The position numbers and the translations under genes were made by a program. From Promethearchaeota archaeon (GTDB lineage: Archaea > Asgardarchaeota > Lokiarchaeia > Sigyniarchaeales > SOKP01), in the NCBI GenBank assembly GCA_011364925.1, contig RDOA01000003.1:1-64000 (forward strand): DNA of 64,000 bases. The letters run 5' to 3'. Shown here piece by piece: positions 44,106 through 53,264 of this stretch. How positions within the stretch are numbered: position 1 is the stretch's first letter; each line of letters starts with the position of its first letter. A model generated the notes under the pieces. That model did no database searches and had not been told where the DNA came from. It was given only the letters and a program-made list of their open reading frames with translations.

Positions 44106-44975
44106 TTAATATTCTAGATTTGATAAAAACGCTTCCCGTATTTCCATGTTTATGTAATCATACCCTTTCAGGTGCGGTGCTAAGTTCTTTGGTTTTATTC
44201 CTAAAATACCAGAAAAGATTATGTCAACAGAGAGTAAGTCAGAAGTTATTCTCACAAAAGGTGTGAAAGATCGAGCTCCGATATTTCCTGACATCATCTC
44301 TTCAAAAATTCCGGGTTCGCGGTCGTATTTTTCTCTAACTCCTGGTATCGTAAAAACTTTTGGCAACAACGCCTGGTAAGTTGCGAGGTTAATCTCGCTT
44401 TTCAGGTTAGTGAGTTCATAATAATCGAATTCTTTAGTGTCTAAACCGTAGCAAGTTTCGTAATCGACGCTTTCAGGAGTAAACCACCAAGTAAACAAGA
44501 ATGGGATCCCCCAAGACTCGATCATCGGAATCCCATGCTTACGACTTTCCCTAGCAATAAAAATCGAAGTTGCAGGATCGTCTAAAGTTAATGCTACAAC
44601 CTTTACATCTTTAAGGACAGAATCTATGTTATTCTGTGTAATTTTAGAGAGCTTTTTTATACTTACTTCGGGATCGATTTTATGTAAAAACGATTCTAAT
44701 ACATCAATTTTCCTTTTACCTATATCTTCAGTAGTACATATCTGTCGATTCAGGTTAGACTCATCAAACACATCAGAATCGCATATCACTAAGTTTTGGC
44801 AACCAGCTCTTATCAGATTCTCGGATAATGGCCCACCTAACCCACCTACTCCAAGAACTGCTACGCGCGATGTCCGAATAGTTTCTTGCTCTTGGAAGGT
44901 AATCGGACCTATATTTCGATTTATATGTTCCCAATAAGGATCCGACCAAGACTGTAATTTTTGATTAGCAAACAT
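44106..44975 (-). CDS. ThiF/MoeB/E1-like adenylyltransferase
   Basis: A 289-residue E1-type Rossmann enzyme that would adenylate a ubiquitin-like or sulfur-carrier C-terminus, or act as a tRNA t6A dehydratase-type relative. VAVLGVGGLGGPL is the nucleotide-binding loop, ICDSDVFDESNLNRQI the conserved D...N..R, and IGKRKIDVL the Lys. It lacks the CxxC zinc pairs of MoeB/ThiF. The C-terminal 130 residues (WGIPFLFTWWFTPES ...) are unlike those families. Single gene convergent with the VirB4-like block. Confidence 0.78.
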   Translation of the reverse strand: MFANQKLQSWSDPYWEHINRNIGPITFQEQETIRTSRVAVLGVGGLGGPLSENLIRAGCQNLVICDSDVFDESNLNRQICTTEDIGKRKIDVLESFLHKIDPEVSIKKLSKITQNNIDSVLKDVKVVALTLDDPATSIFIARESRKHGIPMIESWGIPFLFTWWFTPESVDYETCYGLDTKEFDYYELTNLKSEINLATYQALLPKVFTIPGVREKYDREPGIFEEMMSGNIGARSFTPFVRITSDLLSVDIIFSGILGIKPKNLAPHLKGYDYINMEIREAFLSNLEY

Positions 44976-45131
44976 AATTTCACCTTATCTTTATTTTTTT
45001 GATTTTATGACCTATAAAATTATGAGGACTATATAAAAAAAAATCCAGAGGCTGTTTTAGTCTCTTTTTGTTATTTATATATTCTCATTGGGTGGGTTAA
45101 GTAATCAATAACAGCAGTTACCATTTAAAAA

Positions 45132-46367
45132 ATGATCACTCAAGAAGTTGTATCCTGCCCTATAATCCCCTATAAGAAGTTAAATCCCGGTTCCGTAGAC
45201 GAATTTTTAGGCATATTTGAGGATGTGTTAAACTTAGACCTAGAACGCGGTATGGAATTAGACTTCGTGATCGACAGTAAATTAGGTAATAATAAAATTA
45301 GTCCGACTCTCGTGCTTGCCAAACCTTGCGATGCAGAAGATATTGCCAATATTTGTAAAGAAGTGTACGAATGCTCGTATCCCTATAAAGAGATTGAGGA
45401 CAAGCATAGTGTCAAAAAAATGATTGAAAGTCCCGAACATCATTTTATCCTCTTTAAAATAGGTGATGATATAGCCGGATGCTTCAGATGTGCGTTAGAT
45501 TTCGAGCATAAAAAGGGGTATACCGGTGGGTTCATGGTCAGAAAGGAATATCAGAAGTCCCTTGATGTTACCAAAGCAATTATAGGTTCGTATGCTTGGA
45601 TGTGGAGCACCTATCGAAAGGAAATTCTGATGTGGTATTGCGAGAATCGGACAGCACACGCAGCTTCCCAGTATATTACTTCCGTTTGCGGTATCAATAC
45701 TGTCGCGTTTTTTCCAAACAAAGATGTCTTTTACAATCGAGTAGAATCCGATGTTATGGGTGTCATTTATCAAGAAAAAGCTTTAATCGAACAGAGAGAG
45801 CGTCAAACTCCTAGCCTAATTAGGAGCGCCCTCGATAGTTTTTTACATTGCGATAACCTATATGGATTGGGAGGGTTCAAGTTAGTTTCTCCTGATCTTA
45901 TGATTGATTACGCGAAGGTTTCGGAACTACAAAAAAGGTTTCGAAAGGATGTGATCGCAGATAAATACGGCTACAAATATTATCAATTTTTTTTAAGTGG
46001 AACAAAATCATATTTTACATTTTTACACACGCCTAACATTCAGAATATAGAGAAAACTAAGTATTACGTTAATTCCTTGGAAGAATTATATGTATATTTA
46101 GAAGAGTTATTGAAGTGTATAAAAGAAAACGCTATTAGATATAGCGAAGTGTTTGTTTCTGCTTTCTGTCCAGAGCACCAACAATTGTTTTATGAGTTTG
46201 GATTTAGAGCGAGAGGATATGTGCCATGTTGGGCTTACAATAAATCAGAAAATGTGTTTGAGGATTATGTCGTTTTTAACTATTTCGAAGGAGAAGTGTC
46301 TCAAGCTGAGCTTCTACCGATAGGCCAAGAGCTATTCGATATTTTAAATCTACAAATTAATGTTTAA
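45132..46367 (+). CDS. GNAT-like acetyltransferase-fold protein
   Basis: A 411-residue soluble protein. Residues about 55-215 follow the GNAT fold: LAKPCDAEDIANICKEVYE (strand and helix 1), DDIAGCFRCALD (strands 2-3), KKGYTGGFMVRKEYQKSLDVTKAII (strand 4 and the acyl-CoA loop, here atypical), then AHAASQYITSVCGINTVAFFPN. The second half (about 270-411) also looks like a degenerate GNAT half (SEVFVSAFCPEHQQLFYEFGFRARGYVPCW). The substrate is unknown. It has its own promoter region upstream. Confidence 0.6.
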   Translation: MITQEVVSCPIIPYKKLNPGSVDEFLGIFEDVLNLDLERGMELDFVIDSKLGNNKISPTLVLAKPCDAEDIANICKEVYECSYPYKEIEDKHSVKKMIESPEHHFILFKIGDDIAGCFRCALDFEHKKGYTGGFMVRKEYQKSLDVTKAIIGSYAWMWSTYRKEILMWYCENRTAHAASQYITSVCGINTVAFFPNKDVFYNRVESDVMGVIYQEKALIEQRERQTPSLIRSALDSFLHCDNLYGLGGFKLVSPDLMIDYAKVSELQKRFRKDVIADKYGYKYYQFFLSGTKSYFTFLHTPNIQNIEKTKYYVNSLEELYVYLEELLKCIKENAIRYSEVFVSAFCPEHQQLFYEFGFRARGYVPCWAYNKSENVFEDYVVFNYFEGEVSQAELLPIGQELFDILNLQINV

Positions 46368-46381
46368 TTGAATTACCAACT

Positions 46382-46389
46382 TTTAAATA
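46382..46389 (+). promoter_or_regulatory. TATA box for leaderless membrane protein gene
   Basis: TTTAAATA centred 26-27 bp upstream of the ATG at 46412. This fixes the start at 46412 rather than the in-frame TTG at 46397. Confidence 0.55.
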
Positions 46390-46411
46390 ACGAATTTTGT
46401 TATTAAAGTTT

Positions 46412-46996
46412 ATGAATAAATTTCCAAGAGATAAATACGAAATTATAGATCTAATTTTTACATTCCTTTTTGCTATAAGTTTTACCTTAACAGCTCTCCT
46501 CCTTTTAGATAATTTGATAGTTTCTATAATTTATATCATTTTAGTTGGTCTTTTTTCGCTTGTAACCATATTTTTGTGGTTTGTACAGAATCCATTTAAT
46601 ATGTATTTAGTCAGAACATTTGCCTTTACCAACTTTTTATTCACATTTATAGCGATTATTGCTTACGTTTTACCACCAATTGAAGATGTAGTAAATCCAT
46701 ATATCTCAATTATTATGATATTGCTGCTTATCCCTTCAATTTTCTATCTCGCAATTACAACTAGGTTTGTAGCAACTTCAACCCTTAAGTATAAAAGAAC
46801 AGGGGCAGCGCTAGCTTTTATGGGAAGAATTAAAAATGTCGAGCAAGCTTTATATGGAGATACAGTAGAGAATAAAATAAGACGAGAAGAAGCAATGGCT
46901 AAAATCAAGAAAGCATACAACCAAAAAATCGTAATAGTGTTATGCATCGTTTTTGCTTTATGTAGTATTTCTGCACTAATTTTTGGATTTTATTAG
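46412..46996 (+). CDS. Membrane protein, paralogue pair member 1
   Basis: A 194-residue protein with about five TM segments and a cytoplasmic amphipathic part AFMGRIKNVEQALYGD. It is a paralogue of the next gene: MNKFPRDKYEIIDLIFT versus MNDLPRKKSEILDLTFT at the N-terminus, and matching LAFxGxIKNxExALxGD. That alignment plus the TATA box sets the start at 46412. No family recognised. Confidence 0.65.
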   Translation: MNKFPRDKYEIIDLIFTFLFAISFTLTALLLLDNLIVSIIYIILVGLFSLVTIFLWFVQNPFNMYLVRTFAFTNFLFTFIAIIAYVLPPIEDVVNPYISIIMILLLIPSIFYLAITTRFVATSTLKYKRTGAALAFMGRIKNVEQALYGDTVENKIRREEAMAKIKKAYNQKIVIVLCIVFALCSISALIFGFY

Positions 46997-47044
46997 GTTT
47001 GTAAATTGAGTAAATGAAATTTATATCTAATCTATATACGAATA

Positions 47045-47051
47045 TTTATAT
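47045..47051 (+). promoter_or_regulatory. TATA box for the second paralogue
   Basis: TTTATAT centred at about 47048, 27 bp before the ATG at 47075, predicting a leaderless transcript as for its paralogue. Confidence 0.5.
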
Positions 47052-47074
47052 GCCGAATTGTATCAGTATAGTGT

Positions 47075-47659
47075 ATGAACGATCTTCCTAGAAAGAAATC
47101 CGAAATTCTGGATTTAACATTTACAATTCTTTTCACAATAAGTATGGTGTTAAACGTTTTATTTCTTCGTTTGAATTTAATAATATCTACAACATCTGTC
47201 ATTATATTCTTTCTCTTATCCGCTCGGGTTATACTTTATTGGATAGCAAGGAATCCTTTTAAAACATTATTAATTAGATCGTTTGCTTATACTAATTTCT
47301 TGTTTAGTATTGTAGCACTCATAACTTTAACGAGGCCTTCTTTTTCCGATACTCCAGACTATTTTCCATTTGGTATTGTATTTCTCCTCTTTTTACCATC
47401 TGGGATTTATACCTTACTTGCGATTTTCTCTCATAGAAGCTCAAGCCCCTTGGATAAAATTGCAGGGGCTGAGTTAGCTTTTTATGGGAAAATTAAAAAT
47501 ATTGAAATCGCTTTGTTTGGAGATAGCTTAGAGGTTGAAAAGAAGAGAAAAGAAGCAATTACTCAATTGAAAACAGTCTACAGGTATAAATTGATTGTAA
47601 TATTAAGTGTTCTATTTCCGATAATCAGTTTTATAGCTCTTATCATTGGATTTTTGTAA
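47075..47659 (+). CDS. Membrane protein, paralogue pair member 2
   Basis: A 194-residue paralogue of the preceding gene with the same TM layout, the AGAELAFYGKIKNIEIALFGDS loop and a final TM ending ALIIGFL. Each copy has its own TATA box, so they may be expressed separately. Confidence 0.65.
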   Translation: MNDLPRKKSEILDLTFTILFTISMVLNVLFLRLNLIISTTSVIIFFLLSARVILYWIARNPFKTLLIRSFAYTNFLFSIVALITLTRPSFSDTPDYFPFGIVFLLFLPSGIYTLLAIFSHRSSSPLDKIAGAELAFYGKIKNIEIALFGDSLEVEKKRKEAITQLKTVYRYKLIVILSVLFPIISFIALIIGFL

Positions 47660-47713
47660 TGGAATTTAGCCTTCAAATTTTGATTTTTTCCTTTATATAC
47701 ATACCTTGGAGAA

Positions 47714-48916
47714 TTGGTTATAGAACTAAAAAAATGTGATTATAGAGTGGAAATTAGTTTAAAAAAACCAGTTCACCAGGAAGTTGTAGTTTTTAACACA
47801 CGCAAGATCGCTGAGATTCAATTAGTGTTGACAGAAATTTTATACGTACCTAACGAAAAATTAAAACTTGTAGTCGTTTTAGAATTACTTGATTATTTAA
47901 AAGACAAGTTTTCAAAGCCAAACTATAAAATCGAATTCGTTTACACAAAAGAAGGAAATGTCATCACGGGTTTTGTAGTGTGTCAAATAGATACAGATTA
48001 CAGAAGTTACGGCATGAAATGTCCGAGTTTTGGGTGGCTTCACGCTAAGGATTTTCGCTCCTGTGAACTACTAATGAACGAGTGCGAAGATTTTGTAAGG
48101 AGGAATAAATTTCGAAAAATTCGAGGTCCAATCAATTTTCCAAAAAAAATAGGGGGAATTGGATTTCAAACTGAAGGTTTTGAGGCTCCTATGCTTAGTG
48201 GAGTCGCGTTCAACGAGCCAAGTTCGAGAATCTTGGAGTACTTAGAGGAGTTGGGTTATAAAAAGGACTCAAAATATAGCTGTGTGGAAGTAATCCAAAC
48301 GAATTGGAAGAAGGGGTACGCACTAGATAAGAATCTAATAATGCGATTTCTGCCTTTGAATGAAATCAGAAAATTACGCTCTGAAATATTATCTCTTGCT
48401 CAACATTCCTTTCACTCGGTTTTAGCAGATGCTCTAGGAGGTCACTCTCGTTTCGAAGAGTTCATGGATTCGTATAAGCATCTTTATGGAGAAGGGGCTG
48501 AAATTAAAAAAGAATTGGATCAAAGCTCTTATTCGTCAATACCTGAGTTCATCGAGATGTGGGAATCAATAGATTTCAATAGTATCGTTCCTTGTTGTGA
48601 TATGGCTTTCGATCGAACCACGGGTGAACTTGTGGGAATAATAATGGCCTTTCCCAACTTATTCCAGTTATGGAGTAGGGAACCACTCACCCAATTAAAT
48701 ATCGATACGGTGATTATCAAAAAAGAGTACGCGGGACGCGGTATATTTTCTTCTCTGGGCAATGTAGGGCAATTAACATGTAAATTATACGGTCTTGATT
48801 ACCTTGAAGGTACAACCATTTGGGCAAACAACGATCGCGCCGTAAAAACCATTTTTCCTCATTGTAAACCAGTTAGAACGCATTATGTTGTTCAGAAGCG
48901 GATTTTAAGAAAATAA
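47714..48916 (+). CDS. YghO-like GNAT-fold acyltransferase
   Basis: A 400-residue protein. Residues about 75-190 carry RKIRGPINFPKKIGGIGFQTEGFEAPML, SRILEYLEELGYKKDSKY, as in YghO-like N-acetyltransferase proteins; the C-terminal half (about 290-395) looks like a GNAT core: VGIIMAFPN, NIDTVIIKKEYAGRGIFSSL (acetyl-CoA loop GRG), LEGTTIWANNDRAVKTIFPH. The start is uncertain: the TTG at 47714 precedes the transcription start predicted from TTTATATA at 47692-47699, so GTG at 47747 may be used. Confidence 0.7.
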   Translation: MVIELKKCDYRVEISLKKPVHQEVVVFNTRKIAEIQLVLTEILYVPNEKLKLVVVLELLDYLKDKFSKPNYKIEFVYTKEGNVITGFVVCQIDTDYRSYGMKCPSFGWLHAKDFRSCELLMNECEDFVRRNKFRKIRGPINFPKKIGGIGFQTEGFEAPMLSGVAFNEPSSRILEYLEELGYKKDSKYSCVEVIQTNWKKGYALDKNLIMRFLPLNEIRKLRSEILSLAQHSFHSVLADALGGHSRFEEFMDSYKHLYGEGAEIKKELDQSSYSSIPEFIEMWESIDFNSIVPCCDMAFDRTTGELVGIIMAFPNLFQLWSREPLTQLNIDTVIIKKEYAGRGIFSSLGNVGQLTCKLYGLDYLEGTTIWANNDRAVKTIFPHCKPVRTHYVVQKRILRK

Positions 48917-49032
48917 TTTTTCCTTTTTTTATTTTTACTGGGCTGTAAAGTCGATTTTTGCTATACTTTTTATATTTATTCACTATTATTAATGTAAATA
49001 TTATTTTTTCGATAAAATAAGGATGATTTGAT

Positions 49033-49497
49033 ATGGAGAAATTTAATTTAGAACTTATTAAAAAATACTTCTGGCTGATAAATTTAGTCACAGGGTTATT
49101 GGGAGTTGTTTCGGCGTTCATTCCATCTTGGGGTGGTACAGAGGGAGCAAATCTGATAAGTGTGTGGTACTGGGGATTTTATTACTTGGAAGGATTTCAT
49201 GATCTTGAGGAGCCGGCAATAACAGCTACTGGAGTAGTAGTAGCAATTATGTTATTGGTAGGAGCAGCCTTAATCCTCTATTCCGCAATATCGGCTAAAA
49301 GAAAGGAAGAACCTAAAAAATTATTTACCTTAATAGGCGGAATCCTCTATCTTGTAGCACCAAGTTTGTTTATGATTACCATGGCAGGTCTTATGGATAC
49401 CTTTTGGGTCGAATACTTTGCTAGTGTTGGTTTGATTTTTCCCTATATTGCCGGTGTGATCACAATATTTAGTTGGTTTTCGCTAAGACGGAATTAA
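49033..49497 (+). CDS. Four-TM membrane protein
   Basis: A 154-residue protein with TM segments at about 15-35, 67-90, 100-118 and 127-148, an outer loop GGTEGANLISVWYWGFYYLEG and a cytoplasmic KRKEEPKK turn. No family recognised. Followed by an oligo-T terminator. Confidence 0.6.
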   Translation: MEKFNLELIKKYFWLINLVTGLLGVVSAFIPSWGGTEGANLISVWYWGFYYLEGFHDLEEPAITATGVVVAIMLLVGAALILYSAISAKRKEEPKKLFTLIGGILYLVAPSLFMITMAGLMDTFWVEYFASVGLIFPYIAGVITIFSWFSLRRN

Positions 49498-49512
49498 TTT
49501 CGAAATTAATTC

Positions 49513-49522
49513 TTTTTTTTTT
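49513..49522 (+). terminator. Oligo-T terminator
   Basis: Run of 10 T residues about 15 bp after the stop of the preceding membrane protein gene. Confidence 0.5.
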
Positions 49523-49634
49523 GTTTACACATCCGCTTTCTACAAACTTGTAAAACCTTAAATATCTCCGAATAACTTTAATAATTACTAGAAAATCTAA
49601 TCGTAAAAATTAAAAAAACAAAGAGGAAATAATC

Positions 49635-49958
49635 ATGCCATATATTATTGTATATATTACGTACCCTTCTGATATAAATGATGAGGTAAGGGATAAGTTT
49701 TTTGAGGTAGTAAAAGAATTTCCTTTCGAAAAGGAGCTTGGAAAAGAGACGATTCAAGTCGCTTCAAATACTAATGCTCACGGTGTAGAAGTAGTAAGCG
49801 TTGTGGATGTAAAACAAGGGAAATTAGAAGAAGCCTGGAAATGGGCTCGTAATAGAATGAGACCCTTCCAGAGTATTAAGGGTTTAGAGTACGATCTGAG
49901 GCTCTGGAACACGCTAGCTGAAGCTTTAGAAGGAACTGGGCGTTCTCCCCCAGAGTAA
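49635..49958 (+). CDS. Small alpha/beta protein, ferredoxin-like fold likely
   Basis: A 107-residue soluble protein: MPYIIVYITYPSD strand, helix DEVRDKFFEVVKEFPF, strand IQVASNTNAHGVEVVSVVDV, helix KLEEAWKWARNRMRPFQ, strand LEYDLRLW. This beta-alpha-beta order suggests a dimeric alpha/beta barrel. TATA-like TTAAATAT at about 49558. Function not known. Confidence 0.6.
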   Translation: MPYIIVYITYPSDINDEVRDKFFEVVKEFPFEKELGKETIQVASNTNAHGVEVVSVVDVKQGKLEEAWKWARNRMRPFQSIKGLEYDLRLWNTLAEALEGTGRSPPE

Positions 49959-49987
49959 ACTATCCAAAATTATTTTTAACTTTTTTT

Positions 49988-50530
49988 TTAACTTCTAGTT
50001 CTTAAACCGATAATTCGACGAGTTAATGCATTAACAGCATCTTCGACCACCTTAATATCATCTGGACTGGCTTCTACATACAACCCGCCTTCCCTTTCGG
50101 CAAAAGCTCTTGCTTCTTCTCGATCAATGACTTCTCCTACATCTTCGAGGAGATCTGCTTTATTACCAATTAAAACAAACGGAATGTTTTCATTACTGAA
50201 CTCTCGAACTTCAGTGAGCCATTTCCTTGTTTCTAGATAATTCTGCTCCCGAGTTAGGTCGAAAACCAATAAGGCACCAGCCGCACCTTTATAAAAAGTT
50301 GATCTTATGAACTCAAACTTTTGTTGCCCTCCAATATCCCATATTGAAAGCGTTGCAACCTCTCCGGGTATAAACTCCACATCTTTGGTGAGGATGTCTA
50401 CTCCGACCGTTAACTTGTAATTCGCAGCAAATCGGTTTTTGATAATTCTTTGAATTACCCGATTATTAGCTAAATTCCTTCCAATCAGCAATATTTTCAA
50501 TTTAAAACTCGACATTATTTGCTTCGACAA
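49988..50530 (-). CDS. Rab/Ras-like small GTPase fold lacking the P-loop
   Basis: A 180-residue Ras-superfamily protein. The fold motifs are clear: NYKLTVGVDILTKDVEF (switch I region, Thr41), WDIGGQQKFEFIRSTFYKGAAGALLVFDLT (G3), VLIGNKADLLED (G4 NKAD) and YVEASPDD in the G5 position. The G1 motif, normally GxxxxGKS/T, is GRNLANNR (17-24): Gly, Lys and Ser/Thr are gone, so nucleotide binding is doubtful. I checked this directly in the DNA (ATT GGA AGG AAT TTA GCT AAT AAT CGG). No C-terminal prenylation Cys. TATA CTATTTATAAG upstream at about 50568-50558. It is a pseudo-GTPase candidate. Confidence 0.85.
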   Translation of the reverse strand: MSKQIMSSFKLKILLIGRNLANNRVIQRIIKNRFAANYKLTVGVDILTKDVEFIPGEVATLSIWDIGGQQKFEFIRSTFYKGAAGALLVFDLTREQNYLETRKWLTEVREFSNENIPFVLIGNKADLLEDVGEVIDREEARAFAEREGGLYVEASPDDIKVVEDAVNALTRRIIGLRTRS

Positions 50531-50644
50531 AACCCATGTTGTTATAAGAAAATCTAGACTTATAAATAGATTCCATATATGGATTATCAGTTTGAAATTT
50601 TTCCTTTAAATTATGATGAATATTTTGAGTTATAACTAAATTAG

Positions 50645-52351
50645 ATGATAATTAATTCGAGTTTAAAAAGAATGACACTAGCGTTAGTCAAAGTATCGTG
50701 TATTAACGATCGCCTAATCCCTTTAGGTTTGGCGTGTTTACAGGCGTATTTGAAGCAACAGACACAACCAGTTCGCGTTTTTAACTTCAGGACTTCGAAT
50801 TACACTTTGCCAAAAGTGATGTTCGATCCTCTCATTCAATTAGATTTAACAGATTTCATTATGAACCATCAAGACTTTCCAATAATGATTCCCCTCGTGG
50901 ACGATCTCCTTCGAAATCTTCGACCTAACTTTGAGGAAGGCGTATATCCTGAGATCGTGAAAGATTATTCTAAGAGGATGTTCGAAGCTCCGGAAACGAC
51001 CATAAAGCGTTTTGAAGCGATGATGAAGTATTGTAAGAGTACTGTTCTAGAAGAATTAAAAGAATATGATATAATTGCATTTTCGGTGAATTACCTTAAC
51101 ATTTTGGAAACAGTGATTTCTTCTTGCTTCTTAAAGCAACATAATCCAGACTGTATAATCGTTTGGGGCGGACCCTCCATCACTCAATCCTTTGAAGCGT
51201 ACAAGCTTTTTTTGAGGAGAAGAATATGTAATGGCCTTGTAATTGGAGAAGGAGAAAATCCGTTATTAGAAATTGCAAAAGGAACGGAGTTAACCAAAAT
51301 AAAGGGCGTAATGACCTTAGATCACCAACAAAATTATAGTTATTCACCTGGAATTCAACTTGATTTAGATACACTTCCTACTCCCGATTACACCGATATC
51401 CCATTAGATACCTATTATCAAATTGCTTCAACCTATAGATCGCGTGGGTGTACAAATAGGTGTCAATTTTGTGCCGAGTGGAAGCTCTTCGGTCCGCGTT
51501 TTAGAATTCGGTCAGTAGAAAAAGTAGTCCAAGATATAGAGATCATCGTGCGAACATTTAAACCGAGGTTCATGTTGTTTGGAGAGTCGTTAATCAACGA
51601 TAATCTCGAATATTTTGAGCAACTTTGCGATCAACTTATAGAAAAGCACTTAAATATCAAGTTTGGAACTCATTTTCGAGCCAACATTACTCCGAGCCTC
51701 GCTAGAAAGGCAAAATTAGCGGGATTTGAGGACGCGTGGGTGGGACTCGAAGCGTTCTCAGATTCGGAACTTAAAGAAATGAATAAAGGAACCAGCGTTA
51801 ACCATAACATGGAAACCATTGAAAACCTAACTCAGGCGGGTGTAAACGTGCTCGCGATGCTTGTTGTAGGTTATAGCGATTACGAGAACGAGATAGCCAA
51901 CTGTAACAATGTGATCCGAACGATAGAACACTTCTCTAAACAATATTACGTTGATCTGAAGGGAATTGAGCGTCCGCTTCCGATTCAATTTCGTCCAGCA
52001 CCAATGTATATCGTCCCTGGTTCATTTGATTACCAAGCGAAAAAAGGTACCGCGACATTTCCGTGGATATGTGCTTTTAAGAGTCAGAAGAACACACAAC
52101 AGATTACTGAATTAGAAAAAGAGTTAAGTGATATACCTTATTCGTTTGACCGTCCGATATCTAAGGACCAAATAGTAAGTTTTATGGCGCAAATTCAAGA
52201 CGCTGATAGAAATGCCGGTTTTATGATTGGTGGCGTTATGAAATATGCGATCGAATACACTATGGAAATGAGGAGAAAGAACCGTCAGAATCGAAAAACT
52301 GAAAGAATAGGAATATCAGCTCAGAGATTCGAAGCGAAAGTCAAACATTAA
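50645..52351 (+). CDS. B12-binding-type radical SAM enzyme
   Basis: A 568-residue iron-sulfur enzyme. N-terminal cobalamin-binding-like Rossmann domain (PLGLACLQAYLKQQ; IVWGGPSIT; LVIGEGENPLLEIA) and radical SAM core with YRSRGCTNRCQFCAEW (Cys269, Cys273, Cys276) for the 4Fe-4S cluster, followed by FMLFGESLINDN and AGFEDAWVGLEAFSD. The N-terminal half has an inserted helical stretch (about 70-135). Such enzymes methylate or rearrange unactivated carbons; the product here cannot be predicted. It is divergent from the pseudo-GTPase gene. Confidence 0.85.
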   Translation: MIINSSLKRMTLALVKVSCINDRLIPLGLACLQAYLKQQTQPVRVFNFRTSNYTLPKVMFDPLIQLDLTDFIMNHQDFPIMIPLVDDLLRNLRPNFEEGVYPEIVKDYSKRMFEAPETTIKRFEAMMKYCKSTVLEELKEYDIIAFSVNYLNILETVISSCFLKQHNPDCIIVWGGPSITQSFEAYKLFLRRRICNGLVIGEGENPLLEIAKGTELTKIKGVMTLDHQQNYSYSPGIQLDLDTLPTPDYTDIPLDTYYQIASTYRSRGCTNRCQFCAEWKLFGPRFRIRSVEKVVQDIEIIVRTFKPRFMLFGESLINDNLEYFEQLCDQLIEKHLNIKFGTHFRANITPSLARKAKLAGFEDAWVGLEAFSDSELKEMNKGTSVNHNMETIENLTQAGVNVLAMLVVGYSDYENEIANCNNVIRTIEHFSKQYYVDLKGIERPLPIQFRPAPMYIVPGSFDYQAKKGTATFPWICAFKSQKNTQQITELEKELSDIPYSFDRPISKDQIVSFMAQIQDADRNAGFMIGGVMKYAIEYTMEMRRKNRQNRKTERIGISAQRFEAKVKH

Positions 52352-52421
52352 TATTGTTTATTCTAAACACCGTACTAAAAATTTAAATAAGAAGCATTCA
52401 ATTTCAAACTTGGTTACAAAA

Positions 52422-52820
52422 ATGTCGAATCCAACAAAAGAAGATGCAGCATTATTACTTCAATTAATGTCGTATTTTGCTGCGAATGAAAAAAATAGTC
52501 TAGCCTCCGACTGGGTTTACGAAAAATTTAGCGAAAAGAGCTATGATGATTTCAAAACCAAGTATCCGCCTGGGAGTGAAGGATATAAAAACGTAATGCG
52601 AGTAGCTAGTAATGGGGAGCTTATCGGCATGCTCGTTAACAAAGATCTTCTCAGTGAAGATCTAGTCTTTGATTTAATGGGAGCTTTGCTTTGGGAAAAA
52701 TTAGGACCTATTGTTCATGGTATCCGAAAGGACGCAAATATGTCTAGACTTTTCGAAAATTATGAAGTTTGTGCCAAGAAATATCAAGCATGGGCAGATC
52801 AAAATCCTCCTAAAGTTTAG
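52422..52820 (+). CDS. Small helical protein, DUF4760-like
   Basis: A 132-residue soluble helical protein (MSNPTKEDAALLLQLMSYFAANEKN...). Weak resemblance to DUF4760-like proteins in the N-terminal helix followed by WVYEKF. TATA TTTAAATA at about 52382-52389 predicts transcription near 52412, so ATG 52422 is preferred to TTG 52410. Confidence 0.55.
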   Translation: MSNPTKEDAALLLQLMSYFAANEKNSLASDWVYEKFSEKSYDDFKTKYPPGSEGYKNVMRVASNGELIGMLVNKDLLSEDLVFDLMGALLWEKLGPIVHGIRKDANMSRLFENYEVCAKKYQAWADQNPPKV

Positions 52821-52840
52821 AAAATTAAAATTTTTTACAA

Positions 52841-52850
52841 TTTTTTTTTT
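52841..52850 (+). terminator. Oligo-T terminator
   Basis: Run of 10 T residues 20 bp after the preceding stop. Confidence 0.45.
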
Positions 52851-52998
52851 AATTGAAAACTATTCTAATTCAACTTAAATAAACGCTAAATTTTCTTTAT
52901 AAGATTGAAAATGTTTATTCTTTCGTTTAATGAATTAATTAAATTTATTAACTGCTATTTTTTTTCAATTATAAAAATGAAGTAGTTGATTTTGCTCT

Positions 52999-53259
52999 AT
53001 GGATCAAATTACTGGTATACTTTCAGCAGAAGTAGTTGGAAAAGGTACTAAATCTGAAGGCCCAAAGTATTTTCTACAACCGTTAGACGATTACGCTACT
53101 AAATGGTCTAAAATACTAGTGAGAAAGCAAGCTCATTTATGGGAAAACGATCGAGTCCTTCACCATTATGTAGGTAAAAAAGTGGTGATTTTAGGCAAGA
53201 TCACTGAAACTAAAAGCACTATAACAGTAGATTATGAGTTCGTGGAAGAAGTAGATTGA
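52999..53259 (+). CDS. Small OB-fold-like protein
   Basis: An 86-residue all-beta protein: GILSAEVVGKGTKSEGPKYF, ILVRKQAHLWEND, KKVVILGKITETKSTITVDYEFVEEV. Strand pattern and Lys/Gly-rich loops resemble an OB-fold, so a nucleic-acid role is possible. Convergent with the next gene pair. Confidence 0.5.
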   Translation: MDQITGILSAEVVGKGTKSEGPKYFLQPLDDYATKWSKILVRKQAHLWENDRVLHHYVGKKVVILGKITETKSTITVDYEFVEEVD

Positions 53260-53264
53260 GGAAG

